Shown piece after piece: positions 27,396-35,757 of a DNA stretch of 64,000 bases. Under the pieces are notes generated by a model that made no database searches, was not told the DNA's origin, and worked only from the letters and a program-made list of their open reading frames with translations. Source of the stretch: Candidatus Accumulibacter necessarius. GTDB lineage: Bacteria > Pseudomonadota > Gammaproteobacteria > Burkholderiales > Rhodocyclaceae. The stretch is from NCBI GenBank assembly GCA_017302435.1, contig JAFLDL010000013.1, positions 1-64,000 of the forward strand, read 5' to 3'. Every line of letters starts with the position of its first letter. Positions within the stretch are counted from its first letter, which is position 1. The position numbers were made by a program, and so were the translations under genes.

Positions 27396-27422
27396 TAAAG
27401 CCGAGGCAGTTTGTGCCGTTAA
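27396..27422 (+). promoter_or_regulatory. Sigma-28 (FliA) promoter of the chemoreceptor gene
   Basis: TAAA (27396-27399), 15-bp spacer, GCCGTTAA (27415-27422): one mismatch from TAAA-N15-GCCGATAA. Start site expected near 27430, 34 nt before the ATG. Confidence 0.8.
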
Positions 27423-27463
27423 ACAACTGGTAAAGAGAAGACGACAATGATGAGGGGGACGGG

Positions 27464-29161
27464 ATGAGCGGAGTGGCATGGAGAATTCGTGTCGCGATGC
27501 TGCTGCAGGTTGCTGCCGCAGCACTGGCCGGGTACCTGGGGAATGCCGTATTCGGTGCGGGCATCTACGGTTGGTTGGGCGCTTTGGGCGTTCTGGTGCT
27601 GGTCGCGGCGGTGATTGCCTGGCTGGTGGAGAGGCACCTGGTCGGCCGCCTGGAGGCGCTGCGAGACGTGATCACCAGGACGTACGCCGATGGCGATCTG
27701 ACCCGGCGAGCACCGGTTGAAGGGAAGGACGAAATAGCGGCGGTGGCTGGTGCTTTCAATCGGTTGATGGAGAGCTTCGCGACCATTGTCGGCAAGCTGC
27801 TTTTCAACTCTATCGAGGTCGGGAATGCCTCGCGACAGTTGATCGGCGACGCCAATCGTGTGGCCTCGGGGTCGAATCAGCAACGTGACGCGGCCTTGGC
27901 GACGGTCGGCGAAATGGGCGCTTTGACCGAGAACCTGAACGAGGTGAGCCAGAATGCCACGGAGACGGCGCGCATTTCCGGGACGTCCAATAGTCTGTCG
28001 ACGGAGGGAATGGCCATCGTGCGCAGTGCTTCGGCCGAGATGGAGCAGATTGCTGCCTCGGTTACCCAGTCAGCGAAGGTGGTGTGCGCGCTGGGCGAAC
28101 GTTCGAAGGCGATCAGCGGCATTGTGCAGACGATTCGCGAGATTGCCGATCAGACCAATTTGCTGGCCCTTAACGCGGCGATCGAAGCGGCGCGGGCTGG
28201 TGACCAGGGACGTGGGTTTGCCGTCGTTGCTGACGAGGTGCGCAAGCTGGCTGAACGCACTTCGCATGCGACTGGCGAAATCAGCCAGATGATCGCGGCA
28301 ATCCAGGGCGAAACCCAGAGTGCGATCGTTAGCATCGAGGCGGGCAGCGGGCAGGCCCGCAAGGGTGCCGAGCTTGCCCGACAAGCAGCTCAGTCGCTGG
28401 AGCGCATCAACCGTGGCGCGCGGGAAACGATGGAGAAAGTTGACGCCATCGCAGCGGCCGTCGCCCAGCAGAGTCGCACCGGGCAAAGCATCGCAGAGCA
28501 CGTGCACAAAATCCGGGAAATGGCCGAAACAAACAACGCGGTCACCGCAGACACCCTGCTCGCAGTCGATCACGTTGAATGCCTGGCCGAGAACCTCAAG
28601 GAAGTCGGCAGTGTCTTCAAACTTGGACCGGCCGGCGAGCAGGCGGTTAACACTCACGGCAGAATGCCGGCTATCGTCAGGCAGGCGGCGCTGACCGCTG
28701 GTGAGATTCTTGACCGGGCCGTGGACGCGGGCAGGATCTCCGTCGGGGATCTGTTCGACGATCGCTATCAGCCGATTCCGAACACCAAGCCACAAAAGTT
28801 CAAGACGCGCTTCGACGACTTCACCGATCAATCCATGGCTCCGCTGCAGGAAGGTTTGCTCTCCCAGCACCCATGGCTCGTCTACGCCATCGGCATCGAC
28901 CGGAATGGCTATGTGCCGACGCACAACCGGATATTCTCGCAGCCACTGACGGGAGATGAGAAGCTCGACTTTTTGAACAACCGCACCAAACGACTCTTCG
29001 ATGACCCGGTTGGCAAGCGCTGCGGGGATCATGAACACTCCTTTCTGTTACAGACCTATCGCCGGGATACGGGTGAGCTCATGCACGACATCTCGGCGCC
29101 AATCTACGTCAAGGGCCGACATTGGGGTGGCTTCCGCATTGGTTACCGGACCGCGGCCTGA
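27464..29161 (+). CDS. Methyl-accepting chemotaxis protein with C-terminal cytosolic sensor domain
   Basis: 565 aa. Two short membrane helices lie in residues 10-50 with almost no periplasmic loop, then a HAMP-like segment (50-105). The signalling hairpin has the conserved tip [20 protein letters not shown] followed by [16 protein letters not shown]. After the coiled coil, residues ~390-565 form a Cache/PAS-like sensor ([18 protein letters not shown], then [11 protein letters not shown]). Ligand sensing is therefore cytoplasmic. No CheR-binding pentapeptide ends the protein. GAGGGGGAC precedes the ATG, and a sigma-28 promoter lies upstream, placing it in the late flagellar regulon. Confidence 0.9.
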   Translation: MSGVAWRIRVAMLLQVAAAALAGYLGNAVFGAGIYGWLGALGVLVLVAAVIAWLVERHLVGRLEALRDVITRTYADGDLTRRAPVEGKDEIAAVAGAFNRLMESFATIVGKLLFNSIEVGNASRQLIGDANRVASGSNQQRDAALATVGEMGALTENLNEVSQNATETARISGTSNSLSTEGMAIVRSASAEMEQIAASVTQSAKVVCALGERSKAISGIVQTIREIADQTNLLALNAAIEAARAGDQGRGFAVVADEVRKLAERTSHATGEISQMIAAIQGETQSAIVSIEAGSGQARKGAELARQAAQSLERINRGARETMEKVDAIAAAVAQQSRTGQSIAEHVHKIREMAETNNAVTADTLLAVDHVECLAENLKEVGSVFKLGPAGEQAVNTHGRMPAIVRQAALTAGEILDRAVDAGRISVGDLFDDRYQPIPNTKPQKFKTRFDDFTDQSMAPLQEGLLSQHPWLVYAIGIDRNGYVPTHNRIFSQPLTGDEKLDFLNNRTKRLFDDPVGKRCGDHEHSFLLQTYRRDTGELMHDISAPIYVKGRHWGGFRIGYRTAA

Positions 29162-29281
29162 CCGCGTCCGGGTTTGTTCGTGTGCCGGTGGACGAGCATG
29201 ACGTGGCGCCGCAGTTTCGATTAAGATGAGGGCGGCCAGCCGTCCAAGCCTTTCAACGGCCTTTGCACGAGGAAAAGAGGA

Positions 29282-30253
29282 ATGTCGGATCTACTGAGAA
29301 GTATTGATGCCCGAACCAAACTGGCGGGGACCAACAAGCTGGAGATTCTCCTGTTCTCGCTCGGTACCGATGCGCGCACCGGCAGGCGCGAGACCTTCGG
29401 CATCAATGTCTTCAAGGTTCGCGAGGTAATGCGTACGCCACCGATTACGGCAGCACCGGAAATGCCTCCTTCGGTCGAGGGAATGGTCAGCTTGCGGGGC
29501 GCTCTGGTGCCCGTCGTTGACCTGGCCCGTTATGCGGGTGTCGACACCGACACACCACGTTCGATCATGATCGTGACCGAATACGCTGGCCATACGCAGG
29601 GTTTCCTCGTAGAGGGGGTGGATACCATTCTGCGTCTCGACTGGAGTCAGATGCGGGTGCCGCCAGCCATGCTGCTCGCGGATATGGGTGGTCTGGTAAC
29701 GGCGGTCACCGAATTGCCCGATGGTCGTCTGGTGATGATGATGGATGTGGAGAAAATTCTTTCGGAAACGACGAACTACGACGACGAAATCGTGTACCGC
29801 AATATCAAGCCGCTCGAGAATCCTGAACTGACGGTATTCTTTGCCGATGACTCAGCCGTTGCGCGCAAGCAGATCCAGCGGACCCTGGAGGCAATGGGGG
29901 TGAAGTACGTGGCCGCAATCAACGGCCTTGAAGCCTGGCTGGAACTGGAAAAAATGGCTGCTTATGCGCAGGCATCGGGGCAGGAAGTGGCCGACCTGAT
30001 CAGCCTGGTGCTGACCGATATTGAAATGCCCGAGATGGATGGCTATATCCTGACCAAGAAGATCAAATCCGACCCGCGCTTTGTCAACGTCCCGGTCATC
30101 ATGCATTCCTCGTTGTCGGGGATGTCAAACCAGCAGCTCGGCAAATCCGTCGGCGTCGATGAGTATGTGCCCAAGTTCGAACCGCAGCGCCTGTCGGAGA
30201 CGCTGACGCGAAGGCTGCGACGGGACGCCGTTCCGGCAGCGCTGTTGACCTGA
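29282..30253 (+). CDS. cheV: CheV-type coupling protein (CheW-REC fusion), copy 1
   Basis: 323 aa: CheW domain (about 15-170, FGINVFKVREVMRTP, GMVSLRGALVPVVDL) joined to a receiver domain (about 180-310) with FADDSAVARKQ, the phosphoacceptor in VLTDIEMPEMDGY, and the lysine in YVPKFEP (usually KP, here KF). CheV links receptors to CheA and adapts by its receiver's phosphorylation. It precedes a related cheV by 26 bp and is likely co-transcribed with it. Confidence 0.93.
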   Translation: MSDLLRSIDARTKLAGTNKLEILLFSLGTDARTGRRETFGINVFKVREVMRTPPITAAPEMPPSVEGMVSLRGALVPVVDLARYAGVDTDTPRSIMIVTEYAGHTQGFLVEGVDTILRLDWSQMRVPPAMLLADMGGLVTAVTELPDGRLVMMMDVEKILSETTNYDDEIVYRNIKPLENPELTVFFADDSAVARKQIQRTLEAMGVKYVAAINGLEAWLELEKMAAYAQASGQEVADLISLVLTDIEMPEMDGYILTKKIKSDPRFVNVPVIMHSSLSGMSNQQLGKSVGVDEYVPKFEPQRLSETLTRRLRRDAVPAALLT

Positions 30254-30279
30254 TTTCGCGACCTCTCTGGAGCAATGCT

Positions 30280-31218
30280 ATGGATCTGGCAGAAAGGAAA
30301 AACCTGCTCGAGGGCGTTGACGCGCGAACCCGGCTGGCCGGTTCCAACAAGATGGAGATTCTGCTCTTCTCCCTGGGGACGCGTGAGACTTTCGGGATCA
30401 ATGTTTTCAAGGTGCGAGAAGTCGGCAGGACACCGCACATCACCAAGACACCGAACATGCCGCGCGGCGTCGAAGGGTTGATCTCCCTGCGCGGTAACGT
30501 CATCCCGGTGCTGTCGCTGATTTCCTTTCTGGAGCACAGGGAGCCACCCCGCGAGTATGGCAAGACCATGATGGTCGCCGAGTACTCCAAGCGTACCCTG
30601 GGCTTTCTGGTACATGAAGTGGATCGAATCATCCGGGTGGATTGGGAAAAGGTGAAAGCACCCGAAAGCCTGTTGTCTGCCAACCAGGGCCTGATCACGG
30701 CGGTAACCGAGCTGGATGACGGCAAGCTGGTGTCGATTCTCGACGTCGAGCAGATTCTTGCCAATGCCTTCGGCGAGGCGGTCATAGTCGATATCCCGCC
30801 AGCCAAGGTCGATGACGACGTGAGTCTGTTTTTTGTTGATGATTCCATCGTAGCCCGACGGAAAATCGGCGAGGTGCTCGACAAGCTCGGTGTCAAGCAC
30901 AAGCATGCCACCAATGGCGCCGAGGCCTGGAGCCGACTACAGGCAATCGCTGCCCATGCAGGGCAGACCGGGAAAGGCGTTCGCGACGAGATCCGCCTGA
31001 TTCTGGTGGATGCCGAAATGCCGGAGATGGACGGCTACGTACTGACGAAAAACATCAAGAGCGATCTTCGTTTCACGGGCATTCCGGTGGTCATGCACTC
31101 CTCGCTGTCGTCGCAGGCCAATCATGCCATGGGCAAAGCGGTGGGGGTGGATGCATATGTCGCCAAGTTCGACGCGGAGGTGCTTGCCGATACCCTGCGC
31201 CCCTTGCTTGAGCGCTGA
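30280..31218 (+). CDS. cheV: CheV-type coupling protein (CheW-REC fusion), copy 2
   Basis: 312 aa, clearly a paralogue of the previous gene: opening with RKNLLEGVDARTRLAGSNK against RSIDARTKLAGTNK, the same CheW core (FGINVFKVREVGRTP) and receiver FVDDSIVARRK, LVDAEMPEMDGY, ending in YVAKFDAEV. Tandem duplication is the best explanation. Having two CheVs and no separate cheW in the window suggests they do the coupling here. It is 21 bp before cheY. Confidence 0.93.
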   Translation: MDLAERKNLLEGVDARTRLAGSNKMEILLFSLGTRETFGINVFKVREVGRTPHITKTPNMPRGVEGLISLRGNVIPVLSLISFLEHREPPREYGKTMMVAEYSKRTLGFLVHEVDRIIRVDWEKVKAPESLLSANQGLITAVTELDDGKLVSILDVEQILANAFGEAVIVDIPPAKVDDDVSLFFVDDSIVARRKIGEVLDKLGVKHKHATNGAEAWSRLQAIAAHAGQTGKGVRDEIRLILVDAEMPEMDGYVLTKNIKSDLRFTGIPVVMHSSLSSQANHAMGKAVGVDAYVAKFDAEVLADTLRPLLER

Positions 31219-31239
31219 AAGAACAAACAGGAGTAGAGA

Positions 31240-31629
31240 ATGGCTGATCCGAAGATGCGAATTCTGGTGGTGGACGATTTTTCGACGATGCGACGCATTG
31301 TCAGGAATCTCCTCAAGGAATTGGGTTTCGCCAATGTAGAGGAGGCTGAGGACGGGGCGATCGCCTTGCAGAAGCTGCAGAATGGGAGCTTCGAGTTCGT
31401 CGTCACCGATTGGAACATGCCGAACATGGATGGCCTGCAGCTGCTGCAGGCAATTCGCAAGACGCCAGCGCTCAAGCACCTGCCGGTGATGATGATTACG
31501 GCCGAGGCAAAGAAGGAGAACATCATCGCTGCCGCCCAGGCCGGGGCCAGTGGCTACATCGTCAAGCCTTTCACCGCTGCGACGCTGGCCGAGAAGCTGC
31601 AGAAAATCTTCGACAAGATGGGTGGGTGA
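31240..31629 (+). CDS. cheY: Chemotaxis response regulator CheY
   Basis: 129 aa, single receiver domain. [15 protein letters not shown] (acidic pocket), phosphoacceptor in [12 protein letters not shown], conserved Thr in [12 protein letters not shown], and Lys in [10 protein letters not shown]. The sequence matches enterobacterial CheY closely. It binds FliM (58134-59138) when phosphorylated by CheA. CheZ starts one base after its stop. Confidence 0.97.
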   Translation: MADPKMRILVVDDFSTMRRIVRNLLKELGFANVEEAEDGAIALQKLQNGSFEFVVTDWNMPNMDGLQLLQAIRKTPALKHLPVMMITAEAKKENIIAAAQAGASGYIVKPFTAATLAEKLQKIFDKMGG

Positions 31630-31630
31630 C

Positions 31631-32491
31631 ATGAGTGATGCCGATAGGTCTGGTGACTCCCGGGAGCTCGAAGCGCTGTTCGACAGCATTGCCTCGGGAA
31701 TGACCGCCACTGCCATGCCGGCGCCGACCGCATCTTCCCGGCCGTCGCTGCTGCAACAGCTGCACGAGGGCGACGGGGTCGACGACAGCGACGAGTTGCA
31801 GAGCCTGTTCGATTCGGTGGTCGACGCGCAGCGCACGGCGGCAGGCAGCGCCGAGTCTCCGCCAGGTGGCGAGCAGTGGCAGGGTCAGGACCGGGTATTC
31901 CAGCGCGTCGGCCAGATGGCCAGACAGTTGCATGACACGCTCGGTCAGCTGGGCTACCACAAACTCATCGAGAGCACCGTTGCCGCGATCCCGGATACAC
32001 GAGACCGGCTCAGCTATGTCGCCAGCCTCACCGAGCAGGCTGCCTGCCGGGTATTGAATGCGACGGACATCGCCAATCCATTGCAGGAGGAGCTTGAGTC
32101 GGGTTCGGCTGCGCTGGCGGCGAAATGGGATGCGCTGTTTGCGAATCAGATCGGCGTTGAGGAGTTCAAGGGTCTGGCCGAGGAGACGCGTACATTTCTC
32201 AAGCAGGGTCTGCCTGGGAAGACCGAAGCCACCAAGGCGCAGCTGCTCGAGATCATGATGGCTCAGGACTTCCAGGATCTGACGGGTCAGGTAATCAAGA
32301 AGATCATTCATGTGGCGCAGGAACTGGAGGCGCAGCTGATGGGGGTGCTGATTGAAACGATGCCCGGCGAGCGGCGGACCGATTCGGTGATGAGTCTGCT
32401 CAACGGGCCGGTGATCAACCCTGAAGGCCGCAGTGACGTGGTTGCCACACAGCAGCAGGTCGACGACCTGCTCGATAGCCTGGGATTCTAG
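31631..32491 (+). CDS. cheZ: CheY-P phosphatase CheZ
   Basis: 286 aa from ATG 31631, immediately after cheY. An acidic, flexible N-terminus (~70 residues) precedes the helical-hairpin core; the catalytic Gln lies in AQDFQDLTGQVIKKI. The end, QVDDLLDSLGF, is the CheY-binding tail. It is longer than E. coli CheZ (214) because of the N-terminal extension. It removes phosphate from CheY to end the tumble signal. Confidence 0.95.
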   Translation: MSDADRSGDSRELEALFDSIASGMTATAMPAPTASSRPSLLQQLHEGDGVDDSDELQSLFDSVVDAQRTAAGSAESPPGGEQWQGQDRVFQRVGQMARQLHDTLGQLGYHKLIESTVAAIPDTRDRLSYVASLTEQAACRVLNATDIANPLQEELESGSAALAAKWDALFANQIGVEEFKGLAEETRTFLKQGLPGKTEATKAQLLEIMMAQDFQDLTGQVIKKIIHVAQELEAQLMGVLIETMPGERRTDSVMSLLNGPVINPEGRSDVVATQQQVDDLLDSLGF

Positions 32492-32501
32492 GAGACCCAA
32501 G

Positions 32502-34445
32502 ATGAGCGATTTTGCCGGGATGGAAGACCTGCTGCAGGATTTTCTGCAGGAAGCCGGTGATCTCCTGTCGGATGTCGACAACAAACTCGTTGATCTCGAG
32601 CGGAGTCCGGATGATCGTCGTCTGCTGAATGACATCTTTCGCGGCTTTCACACCATCAAGGGTGGCGCCGGCTTTCTCAATGCGGGCGAGCTGGTGACGC
32701 TTTGCCACCTCACCGAGAGCCTCTTCGACAAGCTGCGGAACGCCGGGATGACGCTGACGCCGGGCTTGATGGATACCATCATGGCCGCGACCCACGGTGT
32801 CCGCAACATGTTTGGTGAGATCGCGCAGGGGAGGCAGCCCAACCCGGCCTCGCCAGAAGTGATCACCAATCTGCGCGCGGCTCTGGCCGGTGGCGGCAAG
32901 ATTGGACTGGCGGCCTTGACAGCCACTGGCGGGGTTGAGGGCGAGACGCTAGTGGGGCCAGATCCTTTGCCAGCCACCGCTGTGCACAGCAAGGGCCCGG
33001 ACTGGCAGGCGTTACACGCGGCCGTGACCGGCCAGAGTGTCGGACCCCTGGCGGTATCGGCGCCCGTCGAGCCAGTCGCCAACGCTGGTTCGGGCAGCGC
33101 GGTGGATCTGGCCAGTCTGCAGCCGCATTTTCCGCCGGAGGGACGCCGCGTCACCGACAAGCCAGGTGCTGCAGTCAGCGGGGCACCGACCGGTCGCCGT
33201 GTCGAGGAAAGAGCTGCCGCGCGCGAGACGACAATCCGGGTTGATACGGCGAGGCTGGATCAGGTGCTCAACCTTTCCGGCGAGATCGGGCTGACGAAGA
33301 ACCGCCTGACCAGCCTGCGGGCCGACATCCTTGCCGGCAGAACCGACGCGGAGACACTCCAGGCACTTGATCAGGCCGTCAGCCAGCTAGACCTGCTGGT
33401 TTCCGACTTACAGAATTCGGTGATGAAGACGCGCATGCAGCCGATCGGCCGGCTGTTCCAGAAATACCCGCGCATTGCGCGCGATCTGGCCAGGCAATTG
33501 GGCAAGGACGTCGAGTTGGCGCTGGTGGGTGAAGAAACCGAAGTCGACAAGACGATGATCGAGGATTTGGCCGATCCGCTCATTCATCTGATTCGTAACG
33601 CCGTAGACCACGGTGTCGAGTCGGCCGAAGAACGCCGAGCGGCAGGCAAGCCGCTGAAGAGCGTTGTCCGCCTGGAAGCGCGCCAGGAGGGAGATCACAT
33701 CGTGTTGATGATCGCCGACGACGGGCGTGGGATGAGTCCAGAGCGCATTCGGGCGAAGGCGGTCGAGAAGCGCATCATCAGTGAAGAGGAAGCGAATACC
33801 CTGGATGACCGGCAGAGTCTTAATCTGATCTTCCTGCCCGGCTTCTCGACGATGGCACAAGCCTCGGCGGTTTCGGGCCGGGGTGTCGGGATGGATGTCG
33901 TTAAAACAAACATCCAGAAGCTCAATGGTTCGATCGAGATCCGTTCCGAGGCTGGCAAGGGCTCAGTATTCGTCATTTCGCTGCCGCTGACGTTGGCGAT
34001 TCTTCCCGTCCTCCTCGTCCTGCTGGGCGATCAGCCGTTTGCCCTGCCGCTCTCCATGGTTCGGGAGATCCTTCCGATCAATCAGGAGAGGATGCAGGAA
34101 GTGGGCGGCAAGGAAACCTTGGTCGTGCGCGGCGAGATCCTGCCGGTGATCGCTCTTTCGCGGCTGCTCGGCTGGCCGCAGGTGCAGCCAGCCGAGTACG
34201 GCGTCCTGATGCAGACGGCGGAGCGGAGCTTCATTCTTGCGGTCGACAACTTCGCCGGCCGCGATGATGCGGTGATCAAAGCGCTTGACGATTTTCGTCC
34301 GCGCGGGGTGGCCGGGGTGACGACGCTGTCGAACGGGCAGATCGTGCTGATTCTGGACATGAAGGAACTGCTCGCTGATCTGACGGCACACCCCGAACGT
34401 GACCTGCGGCCGGCGCCTGCCCGGGCTCTGGAGTTCTTCGCCTGA
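32502..34445 (+). CDS. cheA: Chemotaxis histidine kinase CheA
   Basis: 647 aa from ATG 32502. Hpt domain with H50 in FRGFHTIKGGAGFL; a ~100-residue Pro/Ala-rich linker where P2 would be, with no clear CheY-binding domain; P3 dimerisation helix (RLDQVLNLSGEIGLTKN); kinase P4 with LIHLIRNAVDHGVE (N box), IADDGRGM (G1) and GRGVGMDVVKTN (G2); CheW-like P5 at the C-terminus. It phosphorylates CheY and the CheV receivers. The gene ends the chemotaxis operon, with a strong terminator 23 bp later. Confidence 0.96.
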   Translation: MSDFAGMEDLLQDFLQEAGDLLSDVDNKLVDLERSPDDRRLLNDIFRGFHTIKGGAGFLNAGELVTLCHLTESLFDKLRNAGMTLTPGLMDTIMAATHGVRNMFGEIAQGRQPNPASPEVITNLRAALAGGGKIGLAALTATGGVEGETLVGPDPLPATAVHSKGPDWQALHAAVTGQSVGPLAVSAPVEPVANAGSGSAVDLASLQPHFPPEGRRVTDKPGAAVSGAPTGRRVEERAAARETTIRVDTARLDQVLNLSGEIGLTKNRLTSLRADILAGRTDAETLQALDQAVSQLDLLVSDLQNSVMKTRMQPIGRLFQKYPRIARDLARQLGKDVELALVGEETEVDKTMIEDLADPLIHLIRNAVDHGVESAEERRAAGKPLKSVVRLEARQEGDHIVLMIADDGRGMSPERIRAKAVEKRIISEEEANTLDDRQSLNLIFLPGFSTMAQASAVSGRGVGMDVVKTNIQKLNGSIEIRSEAGKGSVFVISLPLTLAILPVLLVLLGDQPFALPLSMVREILPINQERMQEVGGKETLVVRGEILPVIALSRLLGWPQVQPAEYGVLMQTAERSFILAVDNFAGRDDAVIKALDDFRPRGVAGVTTLSNGQIVLILDMKELLADLTAHPERDLRPAPARALEFFA

Positions 34446-34467
34446 ACACCGAGAGAACATCGCCACT

Positions 34468-34494
34468 CAGGGGGCTACGGCCCCCTGTTTTTTT
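34468..34494 (+). terminator. Rho-independent terminator after cheA
   Basis: An 8-bp perfect stem CAGGGGGC/GCCCCCTG with a TACG loop, followed by seven T residues (34488-34494). Very strong. It separates cheA from flhB, so flhB needs its own promoter in the AT-rich gap 34495-34617. Confidence 0.93.
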
Positions 34495-34617
34495 GTGGCG
34501 CTACGACAACTGTTGCTCCTGTGCAACTATCCGAGAACCAGTCTAAATAAAGGCCCATAATCCCCTATTTTAACGACGATTTTCTTATAATTAAGACGAG
34601 TAAACTGGAAGCTCGAA

Positions 34618-35757
34618 ATGGCAGAGGAAAGCGACCTCGAACGAACCGAACCAGCGTCAGCAAGGCGCCTGGAACAGGCACGCGAGGAGGGCCAGGTGCC
34701 GCGTTCGCGGGAGATCGGCGCGTTCCTGATTCTGATCGTTGCTGCCCTGGCGTTCTGGCTGATGGGTCCGTGGATGGTGCAGCGGGTATCGGAAATTTTC
34801 CGTCGCGCTCTGGTGGTTGACCAGGATCTGGCCCGGGAGCCGTCGCTGATGCTGGTTCGCCTGGCCGATCTCTCGATTGACGCCTTGCTGACTTTTGCGC
34901 CATTGTTTGCGGCGCTGGTCGCTGCCGCATTGCTGTCACCTTTCTTTCTCGGGAGCTGGAACTTTTCCCCAAAGGCGCTGCGCCCTGATTCAAGCCGCCT
35001 GGATCCGCTGAAAGGAATGTCCCGCCTCGTTTCCTGGAACGGGCTGGTGGAACTCGTCAAGGCGGTGGCCAAGGCGTCCTTGCTGGGTGGAATTGCCGCG
35101 TGGGTCCTGTGGAGCGAACGCGGTGACCTGCTCGCGATGTTTGCGCAATCGATTCCGGTCGGTCTGTCGAGTGCCGGGCATTTGCTCAATTTCAGTTTCG
35201 TTGCGATCGTTTCGGCGATGCTGGTAATCGTTGCGGTCGATGTGCCCTTCCAGATCTGGCAATACCACGAGAAGCTTAAGATGAGTCGCCAGGAACTCAA
35301 GCAGGAAGGCAAGGAACTGGAGGGCAACCCGGAGATCAAGGGCCGCATCCGACAGTTGCAGCGTGAGGCTGCGCGCAAGCGGATGATGGCCGCCGTGCCG
35401 GCCGCCGATGTCATTGTGACCAACCCGACCCATTACGCCGTTGCCCTGGCCTACAAGAGCGGTATGGGGGCGCCAAGAGTACTGGCCAAGGGCCTGGGCG
35501 AGATCGCTCTCAAGATACGTCAACTGGGCGTCACCCACAGTGTACCCATCGTCGAAGCTGCCCCCTTGGCGCGCGCGCTTTATCGCCATGTCGATCTCGA
35601 TCAGGAAATACCGTCAACGCTTTACGCGGCGGTTGCCGAGGTGCTGGCCTATCTCTATCAGTTGAGCCACTGGCGCGAGAACGGTGGCAGCTATCCACTG
35701 CCGCCGCGCGCGATCAAGGTTCCGGACGACCTCCTCGCGGAGGGGTCCAATGGCTGA
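34618..35757 (+). CDS. flhB: Flagellar export apparatus protein FlhB
   Basis: 379 aa, four membrane helices in the first ~210 residues and a cytoplasmic FlhB-C with the self-cleavage motif NPTH at 269-272 (same numbering as Salmonella), followed by HYAVALAY. FlhB switches substrate specificity from rod/hook to filament proteins, together with FliK. It follows an AT-rich stretch and overlaps flhA by 8 bp. Confidence 0.97.
   Translation: MAEESDLERTEPASARRLEQAREEGQVPRSREIGAFLILIVAALAFWLMGPWMVQRVSEIFRRALVVDQDLAREPSLMLVRLADLSIDALLTFAPLFAALVAAALLSPFFLGSWNFSPKALRPDSSRLDPLKGMSRLVSWNGLVELVKAVAKASLLGGIAAWVLWSERGDLLAMFAQSIPVGLSSAGHLLNFSFVAIVSAMLVIVAVDVPFQIWQYHEKLKMSRQELKQEGKELEGNPEIKGRIRQLQREAARKRMMAAVPAADVIVTNPTHYAVALAYKSGMGAPRVLAKGLGEIALKIRQLGVTHSVPIVEAAPLARALYRHVDLDQEIPSTLYAAVAEVLAYLYQLSHWRENGGSYPLPPRAIKVPDDLLAEGSNG

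Noticed and set aside
29162-29281. Possible sigma-28 site before the first cheV
   Set aside because: TAAG and GCCGTCCA are present but only 13 bp apart and the -10 is poor.
34495-34617. TATAAT-like hexamer at 34586-34591 and CATAAT at 34556-34561 before flhB
   Set aside because: The region must hold the flhB promoter after a strong terminator, but neither hexamer has a recognisable -35 at 16-18 bp, and no sigma-54 or sigma-28 match was found.
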